Assembly (NCBI GenBank): GCA_024138025.1
Contig: JAMXBD010000430.1
Span: 930,001-994,000, forward strand
DNA: 64,000 nucleotides
Direction of reading: 5' to 3'
Origin: Combretum micranthum
Taxonomy: Eukaryota > Streptophyta > Magnoliopsida > Myrtales > Combretaceae
The notes beneath the pieces are model-generated. The model was not told the origin of the DNA. It was given only the letters and a program-made list of their open reading frames with translations, and did no database searches. Position 1 is the first letter of the stretch; every line of letters begins with the position of its first letter. The position numbers were made by a program, and so were the translations under genes. Below, one piece after another: positions 35,777 through 45,573 of the stretch.

Positions 35777-36403
35777 TAGAGTTGGAAATATGGGCCATGG
35801 CTAACGGGCTGGCCTACCAACTGGCTCAAAAAAAGAGAGTTACGGCCAAAATCTTTTTGCCCGTTTAAAATTAAGTCGAATTGGCCCGGCCCATTTAACC
35901 TGTGGGCTAAAGAGAGTCGGCTGGGTTGGCCTGCGAGCCAGTAGAAAAAAAGAGAAGTTTAAAAATAAGAATAATATAACATCTTAGTAATTATTGATGT
36001 ATGTTATCGAAGAAGAAGAATAATGGATGAATGTATCATAAGTATTATAACATTTTTTAAAATACTTATTTATTGATTTAAATGTAATATGATATCAAAT
36101 AAATCATTTTAAAAACTTGTTTTTAATATAAATAATAAAAAAAGTAATAAAATTTGTCATTAATATATATAAAACCTTAGAATATATATAATTAAATTTT
36201 CACCTAAACTAATATTAAAAAATTAAAAATTAAAAAAATTTTAGCCCAAGGCTGGCCCGTTTAGCCCACGTGCTGAAGCGGGCTAGGTCTAGGCCTAAAA
36301 GATCTGGCCAATTTAAAAGAGGGCCAAAACGGCCTGGCTCGTTTAATCCACAGGCCAAAGCGTTCGGACCGGGCTAGCCCGTTTACTGTCTTGCCCATCT
36401 CTA
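35777..36403. mobile_element. Non-autonomous hAT element (627 bp) in left TIR arm
   Basis: Termini TAGAGTTGGAAATATGGGC and (reverse complement) TAGAGATGGGCAAGAC, with GGGCTGGCC/GGGCTAGCCCG subterminal blocks. The 8-bp flanks TTAAATAT (35769-35776) and TTAATTAT (36404-36411) match at 7 of 8. The uninterrupted right TIR arm carries TTAAATAT at the corresponding place, which confirms the insertion site. Confidence 0.88.
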
Positions 36404-36459
36404 TTAATTATGTTACCCATAAGAAAAAATAAAATAGAACAATAAACCATGCTTAGCGC

Positions 36460-37054
36460 TCGAATAGTAAAACCCTAACACCTGCCCATTTCTTTAAAAT
36501 TGCACATTTAAAAATTAAGCTACACCATACATCCCAAAGTCGTGCAAAACTCTATGCCTCCAAATTGATCGAAACCTTAACGAATCATTTTCCATCAATT
36601 ACTCAGATAATCGAGGATGTTTAAAGCTGGGAATTCGTCGACGCATCGCATTTTGTCCTTGGAACTTGATTTGATGGAATAATTAAATCATCTGCGAATC
36701 TAATTTCTTTCGAGTTTGTCAATACTCTCTCCCATGAATGATCTAGATCAAACATGATGACACAGCGCGTTCATCCATGGATTATTTAAGATTTGATGTA
36801 AGAACTTGAGGTTGAAGACGAGAACTACTTTCTGCTTCAATCTTTTGGTGAAGTTTTGAGCAATTTTTTTAATGGAGAGTAGTCTTTTAGGAGTTAATGG
36901 AGATGAATAGGAGTGTAGTTCATCTGCATTAGAAGCTTTAAAGAAAAAAAAAAAAAATTGAACTTCACCATGATTTAGCCACTTCCTTGGTGGAAATGAA
37001 ACTTCATGATGGGAACTCAGTCATTGCCACAAAATCATAGCTTTAGGTTTTATT
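36460..37054. other. Unique core of the TIR element; possible captured sequence
   Basis: About 600 bp with higher complexity than its surroundings. It includes GGGAATTCGTCGACGCATCG (36632), GATGACACAGCGCGTTC (36758) and a poly-A stretch at 36944-36957. No open frame longer than a few tens of codons and no family recognised. It is the only part of this element not explained by TIRs or later insertions. Confidence 0.4.
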
Positions 37055-39985
37055 GTTTGGAGCTAACCATGTTTTATTATTCTGTTTTCATATGGGTAAT
37101 ATATTTAAGTTATCCAAGTGGAAATTTTTTTGGGTGGGCCAATGATATATGTCAATGGGTGATAGGTCGATAGTGTTAGCAAGATAAACGGATTTAAGTG
37201 ACTTAACGAAGGTAGCTTTTTGAACATGATATCGCGATCCTATGTGGGCCTAGTAGGATTGCCCTAAATCGTCATATCACGTGTGCACCCGCAACATGAG
37301 GATCGCCTTGCAAGTCAGAGTTTACAAGACTCTAATTAATTATCCTCTCATTGTATTATACATATATAAGTTTATTATGAAAATAATTTATTGGATATCG
37401 AAACTTCCACAGATCACAAGACCGCAGAGAATCAGATATCCTACCAAATGACAAGATAAGGTAAACCTAGGTTTAACACAAAATATCAACTAGGTTTAAG
37501 TTAAGAAAAAGACTACATTTTCATGTTTACTCTCAACTAGGTTTAACCTATCAAATTCTCAATCTTCTATCAGTCTTGTACAACTTGATCTTTGTCACGC
37601 TCTGCACTCAAATCCTATCCCATCCATGTATTCAACTTACCTGCAAAAGCAAACTGTTGGGGAGTCAGCTACAACTAGCTGAGTGAAGTATACCCTCGCT
37701 CCATACCGTTCAAGCAAAAGCAAACAAGTTATTAAACAAGCATATGCAATGCAGACAAGCAAATGAACAAATATATATGGCCAACCGGTAACCATATATA
37801 TATTCGGATTTACGCCCTCCGAATCCGGGGTTGGGGTACATCCACACATCAGCACCCGGACCGCTAATACTTCGGGAATCAAATTTATTCAAGGAGTTTT
37901 TCATATATAGAAAATAATATACATATAACAACATCCCATTGAAGCAAGATATCCTTAACAATGACCCGGCGCGATCCTAGGAGGTGGGCCGTCTCCCCAG
38001 GACGACTTAGTTCCCATTCCCTAGAACAAGGCCCATGGTACACACTAGGCATATACCACTTCGGTCCTCCATGTTCACCGTCCTCACGGGACAGTGTGGC
38101 CCATCCGAGTCAAAGTGTAGTGGTGATGGCCTTCTACATGCAATCGTGCAATGCATGATCAATATTATATTATCACGCCAATAGTCATTAAGTCCATTTA
38201 TTTGGCGATCAGACAATTATCAGACACTCGCAAAGATCAAAATGATTAAACAACACTCAATACTTAACGTTCAGAATAATGTATAGTATTTTCAACACAG
38301 ATAACAAACACGAGCAACCACAAGTGTAAATTTCCCAACCCCATACTTGAATCATTTAATTTATATTAACAAAATATCATACTCTAAACCTACAAGCACA
38401 AGCAGATATGAAGGTCATCGGAATATACTCACCTGTTTATCCTTGCTTAATGGTATAGAAGTCTACAAGAAAACTTGAAGACGGATCTGTCTCCCCTGAG
38501 AATTTAGATAACGATACTTATTACTATACTATTATTCATACAAAGAAACCTATTGTGTCTTTGTGTCTTAAACTTCGAGTTTTAACATTCTTAATCTAAC
38601 CTTAACACATAATTAGTCATTTTGAAGCTTGTAAAGGCTACGCTTCGTAAGTTAAACTATAAATTCGTATAATCTTAGTTTTCTTAAGAGAAGTATTTTA
38701 AATGTTTTCAAATATCGAGTTTAATCACGAAATCTTAAATTGGGCATATTATATCTTTTGTTTTAACTTAGATTTTAGCATATGAGTAGTCATTGGAAAA
38801 CTTATCGAATGTAGTTTTTAATTATCAGGTTAAACTAATCATTTTGTATATTTTTCCTATGTTACTTTAGGGCTCGAAAGGTATCATAATGATGCCTAGG
38901 TTTCTTGTTTTGTATTCTTAATTATTATTTCAAGTTCGATTCCTTGTAAATGTTTATTTCATAAGTATTAGTGATTAAACTTAATTTAAGTTCATTACTC
39001 TACTTTTTAGTTAAAGCGTATACATTTATATTATTTTCATTTTCCTTGTCTTGATCTTATTTTAAGTATGTAACTTAGTTAATTTGATTATATCGCTAAT
39101 ATTTATGATTTCCATTAATCTATACTTTATATCCTTATAGTCTTATAAGCGTTTAATTTTATACTTAGAGTTACGGAATTCTTAGTTAAGTTTAATCTTT
39201 TAATTACAATTTATATTATCTTGATTTTCTAATTTATAATTGAATTACTTAAATTTTATTTAGGAATCTTATTCTTTTATATGTGTTGAAATCTTCATAT
39301 GTCTATATAGGTTTGTTATTGAGTATATCTAATAGATTTAAAGCTAATATCTTTTATCTATATAATACTTAAATCATATCAAGTTTATCTATTAATATCA
39401 TATTTCTGCGTATGATCTGAATCTTATATTTGTATATAAGGTCACATATTGAAGTTTAATTACATATCCAATCTTCTTATTGATCGGATAATCAAATATG
39501 TTTCATTTATCAAATTCAAGTAAAATTTTTCTTAAGTTTTCTTATAGGGTGAAACTTTTATTATAAGGTTCTAGGGTTTTCTAAGTTTTTATTTTCCTCC
39601 TTAATTCCATTTCTACTCATGAATATATGTTGTTGTGATTTAAATTATTTAAACTTGTCATAGAACATCTCTATTCTTTTTAAATGTCAGAACTAGCTAT
39701 AGGTTTACTTTACTTAATTCTAATTGTTTCTTTAGTTAAGTTTTACTTCATAAAACATAACGAGTGTTTATATAAGTTAAGAATATTTTTGTTTTAGTGT
39801 TTTCGATATTAAAATCTTAGTTTGAGTCTTATTTATGTAAATTATACCTAATATCTAGTTTTAACGGTTACATCTCAATCCTAGCGATTTATCTTTAAAT
39901 CATCATTTGCTAACTGATATACTTTAAGATCTAATAATTCAATTCTAAACCACTAGTTATTGTCTTTGAATTATATTTATCGAGA

Positions 39986-40131
39986 TATTACACGTTTTGG
40001 AAAATTACTATTCATTTCCCAGGAGGTCACCCATCCTAGGTCATGAGCACGCTTAACTTTTAGTGTTTTGAGAATTTTTCAGTATTATACTACATATATC
40101 TCTATAGTCAAGGTTCTATATTTTTCTTACA
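39986..40131 (-). ncRNA. 5S rRNA-derived (Cassandra-like) fragment inside LTR3
   Basis: The + strand has CCCAGGAGGTCACCCATCCT followed by AG at 40018-40039, a perfect 22-base match to the reverse complement of plant 5S rRNA around box C, and then GCACGCTTAACTT. The flanks resemble the Cassandra LTR at 3171-3391: TATTACACGTTTTGG at the start, a TATCTCTATAGTCAAGGTTC block, and a TTACA end. About 16 bases of the 5S between the two blocks are missing. Best read as a truncated Cassandra-type LTR that landed in the gypsy LTR. No 5-bp duplication was found. It cannot be a functional 5S gene. Confidence 0.72.
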
Positions 40132-40779
40132 TTGTTTTCAAGTTGAAAACTAAATTCTAAAATCTACGGAATCGGATAGATTTAGGTTTTTCACCTACGC
40201 GATTAGAGTTTCCAGATCTAATAGGTAAACTCGGGTTTTAGTCTATATAGGGTTAAAATATTATAACTTTCATGTTTGAAATCAGAATTTTAATTTGGCT
40301 TTAGATTAGAAGATTTTGATCAGTTATTGATCCTATCGGTATATTTCAACTATAGCGATTTATCTCTAAATTTCTATTTACTAATAAATAGACTCTAAAT
40401 ATTAATTATCTAATATTATAATCAATTTTCTATCATCTAGCTTTTTATTTATCAATTTATTATCAATTTGATAAGCGAAATGTAATATCAACTAGTCTAA
40501 ATACACATACTAGCATGACATAATTTTATATTATTATCATTATATATGCATGTAAATATGTAAATTTATAATAAAAACTAATATTAAAACTCTAATATTA
40601 CGAAAACTTCTACGTACCGTATCATAATAGTAAAATTTTAGAGTGGTCAAAACCTTACCTTGTGTGGTATTGAATTGAAGAGCGTATTGCCACGATCATA
40701 ACACCACTTTCGAAATTGGAATCGATTGTCGTATGTGAAAGATACGAGCTTTTGAAGATCGGAGGAGCTTCTAGATTCC

Positions 40780-40875
40780 TTTTCTATTATTTTATTATTT
40801 TTCTTTTTCTTTTTCTTTTTCTTTTATTTTTTCTTTTCTTTCTTTTTCTCTTTTTTTTTTTTTCCTTCTCCTGGT
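40780..40875. repeat. CTTTTT-rich low-complexity tract
   Basis: TTTTTCTTTTTC runs produce a Phe/Leu-rich + strand frame (40716-40982) that I reject as a gene. It lies downstream of the minus-strand TATA box and would form a GA-rich leader in LTR transcripts. Confidence 0.85.
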
Positions 40876-40906
40876 CGGAGAAGATTTCTTCTTCTTCTTT
40901 CTTTTG

Positions 40907-40910
<4 letters not shown>

Positions 40911-40938
<28 letters not shown>
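40911..40938. repeat. (TA)n microsatellite
   Basis: About 14 TA dinucleotides inside LTR3. Confidence 0.95.
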
Positions 40939-40944
<6 letters not shown>

Positions 40945-41020
40945 TCAAACGAAGACTTGGCCAGAGAGAGAGAGAGAAATGAAAGAGAGGATGAGACGAG
41001 AGAGCGTGAGAGGGAGAGAA

Positions 41021-41026
41021 TTTATA
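41021..41026 (-). promoter_or_regulatory. Putative LTR TATA box (LTR3)
   Basis: The minus strand reads CCTATAAATTCTCTCCC followed by a CT-rich leader. The position and context correspond to the TATA boxes of LTR0 (8475) and LTR4 (45566). Confidence 0.5.
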
Positions 41027-41755
41027 GGAAATTTTGGCTTGTTGGGCAAGTTTTATTTTTTTCGGGTTTTAATTAATACGTATGATAAATAATCATTTGA
41101 TAATATTTTTAGATGAAAATTTATGTACCTACTCTATTAAATATTCTGAACACTATGGTATACTTAAAATTTTTAATTTAAGACTTTTATTTTTCAATTT
41201 TAATATCTATTATCGTAAATTATAATTTATTTTTTAAGGATTTAAATTATTAGTGTTTTGGTATTTTAAGACTTGTTAATAATTAAATTGTCTTTAATTT
41301 GACTTTATTTATATTCTACTATTATAAATTTATAGTATTTATCTTTTGTTTGTATCTTTTGAATTATTTTTGGGATCTAATTTATTATTTTACTTATCTT
41401 TATTAGTTTTTAGTTTATATATTAATCATATTATTATTGTTATGTCTTACAAAAATTTTTATTTGATATAGGTATAGTTTATACTTATATTTTTATTTTA
41501 GTTAAGTCTTTTATTATCCATATTGGTAATTACCAATATTTAAATTCAAGAAAAGCGGGGATGATTTTTCGAACATTTTCTAAAATTTATACCAGACATT
41601 ACTATCTATTTAACAATTACCGAAAATTCAATAGACGTAAAATTCAGGGTGTTACACATGAAAAGTTTACATAGGTAGTATACTGACCAAATTAAAGTTT
41701 AGGTAGTAAATTGAATATTTAAGGAAAATTCAGATAGCATTCGTGACTTTAGCCC

Positions 41756-42420
41756 TTAAAACAAAGGCTGTTTATAAAACACTTATAAAGTAGGGATATT
41801 ATATGTAATACATATATGCAATTTATAGAGTACATATAAAGTATGAATTACATATAATATATATCATATAATATATATATAATCTATAGATATGACACAT
41901 AATATTATAAAAAATTAATAATGTATATTTGTATGTGTGTACTTATCAATACACATAGAAGATTTATAGGTTATAAGTACATGATTTATAAGTTATAAAT
42001 AAGTATTTATATATATATATATGTTATAATTCATTTGCTACATGAAATGAATATGATATATATGTTTGTATTTGTGTTATAAAATATATATCTATATAAC
42101 ATAATATATAAATATATATTACATTACATATCTATACTAAACTATAGAATTTATATATAATATTTGTAGTTTTGTAAGGATTATATAAATTTATATATAG
42201 AAATTAAAGATTGTATATAAACTATAAATTATGTATAGCATATATCATTATATATATCACATAACATATATACGAGAAAGTTATAATATATATATATTGT
42301 GTGTGTGTGTTATAATTTATTTGATATGTGAATTGAATATGTTATTTGTGTGTGTGTGTTTGCATATTATATATAATATATGTTATAATTTAAGGTTTTA
42401 GTATTGTCTTGTGTTGAGTT
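41756..42420. repeat. Extremely AT-rich low-complexity block (right half)
   Basis: TATA/ATAT words with (TG)n patches at 42298-42312 and 42346-42360. Continues the block at 35130-35553 across the TIR element. No gene. Confidence 0.75.
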
Positions 42421-43317
42421 TTTGAATTCACTGATGACTTTGTCTTTTAATGTTTTGTTTCTTGTATTATGAATATTGAACATGTTGTGTTTGTCAGTTA
42501 TAATGATAGGTTAAAATGTCTATTGGTTAAATATATAGACTTTTTTATATTATCAATTATTATCCGCTAATATCATGCTTATTTAACAACGTAAAAATCA
42601 CATATCATAATTTTTTTCTTTTTTGATTATGTATAAGTAAGATATTAGATGTAATTTGTTAACTACTCTTCCTAGAATAATAACTATTTTGATATATTAA
42701 CTTTCTAATATAACACAAAATGTTTAAATTCTAGCGATTTTATATATTTTTATCGATTAATAAATGGATCGATACGAACATAGGGTATGAGACATGATAT
42801 AAACGGATGGAATTACGAGTTTAAGTTTTCATATACGATTAATAAATGGGTTAGGTTACGAATTAAGGTTTTCAGATACAAATAGATACTAATACAAGAC
42901 ACCATGCAGTAACACAAATTGTCAATGGTAGATCCAGTGATAAACAATGCAACAAGAGGGGAGGGGGAGAGGAAGAAAGTAAAAAATTAATGGTTTTGGG
43001 ACTTTAATTATGAGTAATTTTTTTCCCTAAATTTGGGGTTATAGAGAAGAAGAAGAAGAGAGAAAAGGGAGAGAGAGAGAGAGAGAGAAGAAAAGAATAA
43101 ATAATAAATAATAAAACATGCAAACAAGGAGGGAAAATAATTTTTAATGAATTTCATTTGCCACATCAAATTTTGGATGGAGAAATTGCAGGATTTTTGC
43201 TGTACAATTTTTTCCTTTAAGTATCAAACTATTACAATCCAAAAAGTTCAAGTATTATCAATAAAACTTACCTAATACATGGTGATATTATGAATTTTTA
43301 TAATTTATTATTTAGAA
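42421..43317. repeat. Non-coding interval with dispersed repeat copy B (42990-43290)
   Basis: GGTTTTGGGACTTTAATTATG, a GAGAGAGA-rich stretch (43070-43090), and CAATCCAAAAAGTTCAAG then ATCAATAAAACTTACC (43235-43275) correspond in order to 31043-31365. No gene recognised. Confidence 0.45.
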
Positions 43318-43612
43318 AACGTCTCTTTTGGTACCTAAACTTTGACGAAATTGACAATTTGGTACCTTAACTTTTAAAATGTCCAATTTCATATCTAATT
43401 AAATTTTCCATGCCCCTTAACACTCAATCATTGTCTAACTCGTGTCAACTACTTCAAGAAATAATAAAAGAGTGGGGGTAGTAAAAAGGGGTAAAAAAAA
43501 ATTAATTAGATATGAAATTAGACTTTTTAAAAATACAGGTATATAAAAAGGACATGAAAAGTTTAATTACTTATGAAATTGAACTTTTTAAAAGTTCAGG
43601 TACCAAAATGGG
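43318..43612. mobile_element. Hairpin-type MITE (about 295 bp)
   Basis: The left arm TCTTTTGGTACCTAAACTTT and right arm (reverse complement) CATTTTGGTACCTGAACTTT pair. The pairing continues inward through CCAATTTCATATCTAATTAAA against AAGTTCAATTTCATAAGTAATT. The middle (43430-43540) is unique. No coding sequence. The target duplication could not be fixed because both edges run into T/A-rich sequence. Confidence 0.65.
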
Positions 43613-44416
43613 TTTTTTTTTCCTTTATTATTTCTTTGGTTCTGTGATATGTAACTTTATTAGAAGATAACTATTAATAATTTAGTTTTATTTCATTTTT
43701 CACAAGATGATCATAAATATTTACTTCTTATATCATGTTCTAAAAAACTTATAGCTTCGTTTATGCACCAAGATAATGTTTCAAGTACAAATATACCTTA
43801 GTTGTTGCTTGTGCTTACTTAGGATAAAATCATAAACTGATTAATTGACCATCTGGCTATAATAGTTGATTGTTGCATGTGCATTTGTTGTTATTAGGTG
43901 ACGAGCACCCACGTTATTAACATGACATTTTGATGATCTTTGTGTGGCATTATCCTGCATAGAGTTGTACCTAAAAATGATGCAAGTGGGTCTAAGTGGT
44001 TTCGGCATTGTAGATACTAGGGAGTACTTAATATCCAATACATATGAAAATGTATAACTATGTATGAATTGGGATACTAAGTTACTCATGTGTTGTTTGT
44101 TTGGCTTAAACTAAATATGATAAATTGTCAGGTGTCGCATCAATCTTATGTTTGCATGTGAATGTATGTTGCTGGATCACACACATGTGGTTGTGATATT
44201 TGTGTACTGAGCTTCAACTCATTTCTCTCTTTGTCAAATTTGCGTCACTATACCTTTTGATCTTAACGATTATGACATTATCAATGAATATGGGGAGGAT
44301 ACTATTGAAAATGAATTTTCAACATATTATTGACTTAGTTTTTAATTTGGTTTATCAAGATTAATAGGGACTTTTAATTGGTTCTGTATTAGGTTACATT
44401 TTATCCCAATTATGGT
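43613..44416. other. Interval without recognised gene; possible LTR fragment
   Basis: GTGTACTGAGCTTCAACTCATTT (44195) resembles the ATTTACCGAGCTTCGTTCATT block of LTR4 (49420), hinting at an old LTR remnant. Nothing else is recognisable, and the 82-codon minus frame at 43841-44089 has no known motif. Confidence 0.35.
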
Positions 44417-45565
44417 TGTAAACCCCTGATTTTTCTGTACTCTTAGAAAATAATCTTAGAGTTACATACTGAAACCAAAACCTAAAAATCGACCAAAGTT
44501 AAAATCAAATTCTAAACAAGATCAAATACGAAATTTCTTAACCTTAAGAAAGAGAGAACCTTAAAAAAAATAGAAAATCTAATAATCGTTTGGTTCAAAA
44601 TCTGTATGTAAGACAATTCCTGTATATGATTCCTAACACGTAAATCGAGACGATATACCCAAATAACGCTCAATAACAAAATACTAAAACCTTAAACCCT
44701 TTGGAGAATTTTAGAATAAAAAAAAAATAACTACCACTAAAAGTCAAATAGAGTCAACCCATAACCCTAGACTCAACTAAACAATCCCGAGAATTATTAA
44801 ATACTAAATAAATTATAAAAATAAAGCAAAAATTTAAATTTTGAACCAAAACTATAAAATAGTCATAAATCCCAAAATTTTATAATCTTGCGAGTAAATC
44901 TTAAAATAGAAACTAACACTAGATCCCTAAAAGTCAACTAAGCCAACAACGAGCCCTAGTAAGACTAAATCCGACAATTACGCGCTCTTAGCCCTAGAGC
45001 AATAAAATTGAATTAATTGTAGATTATAGTCCCTAACAATATAGTGAAGCTTGAAAATATCATATTCATCAAATTTTAGTTCGTTTCGAACCCGAATGGG
45101 ATTAGATTTCGAAAAACATACCTCATTGCACGGATGGTAAAAATATTCTAATAACACTGTTAGACTTGTAATTATATAAGGATTCTAAAAGTATTGGTTT
45201 TAGAATTTTTTAATAACTAAAATATCAGATATAGCATATTAATGCATATTTTTCTTACTACCAGTAATTTATTTATCTTGTTTACTATTCATTGTATTAT
45301 TTATACTATTCATTACTATTTACTTATCTTTACTTTTTATTACTACATATTCTTGCACTCTACTATACCTATTTATTATAATTTTCATTTTTAATACTAC
45401 TCGATATTGTTCATATCTAACATATTATTACTTTTGATTACAAAAAATTTCAAATCAATCAACTCTCTCCCTCTTTTTCTTCCAAAACCGGTGCCCCATC
45501 CCCTCTCTCCTATCTTTTTTTTTTTCATTTTATTTAATTACAACAAATTTCTCTCCACATTTATC

Positions 45566-45573
45566 TATAAATA
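45566..45573 (+). promoter_or_regulatory. Putative LTR TATA box (LTR4)
   Basis: CTATAAATACTCC, followed within 30 bp by a CT-rich leader (TTCCCTCCTTCACTTC). Nearly the same core as LTR0's TATAAATACCCC. Confidence 0.55.

Larger units (their letters stand above)
37230..41656 (-). mobile_element. Long solo LTR (LTR3), 4.43 kb, perfect CATGA duplication
   Basis: Flanked by identical 5-bp CATGA (37225-37229 and 41657-41661). The left end is TATCGCGATCC (TG decayed) and the right end CAGGGTGTTACA. It shares GGGCCTAGTAGGATTG, ACATGAGGATCGCC, ATATCCTACCAAATGACAAG, TTACGCCCTCCGAATCCGGGG and CTCACCTGTTTATCC with LTR2 in the same order. No interior or second LTR, so it is a true solo LTR formed by recombination between the two LTRs of an element inserted in the right TIR arm. 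It contains a TATA box with CT-rich leader (40780-41030) and a 5S-derived fragment (39986-40131). Reading frames at 37637-38216 are short and mutually overlapping on both strands. Confidence 0.88.
35554..41755. mobile_element. MULE-like non-autonomous element with ~270-bp TIRs, doubly interrupted
   Basis: The left arm starts GGGCTAAAGTCACGAATACT. The right arm is its reverse complement, ending at 41755. The pairing continues through AATTTGGTCAATTTACTACTT, GTTCAAAAAGC, CATTGACACGTGTCATTG-like, TTTCCACTTAGATAACTTAA and TTACCCATA, giving about 270 bp per arm (left 35554-35776 plus 36412-36460; right 37055-37229 plus 41662-41755). Removing the hAT and LTR insertions leaves about 1.1 kb. The flanks TTAGGATAA and TTAAAACAA agree at 6 of 9, weakly suggesting a decayed 9-bp duplication as in Mutator-like elements. 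The edges also sit next to TA dinucleotides, so other superfamilies remain possible. The centre (36460-37055) is non-repetitive and could be captured host DNA. Confidence 0.72.

Noticed and set aside
37637..38216. Cluster of overlapping 65-83 codon frames on both strands
   Set aside because: They come from a slightly GC-richer block of LTR3; mutually exclusive frames with no conserved motif.
40716..40982. 88-codon + strand frame (Phe/Leu-rich)
   Set aside because: Translation of CTTTTT repeats and (TA)n; opposite in sense to the LTR promoter.
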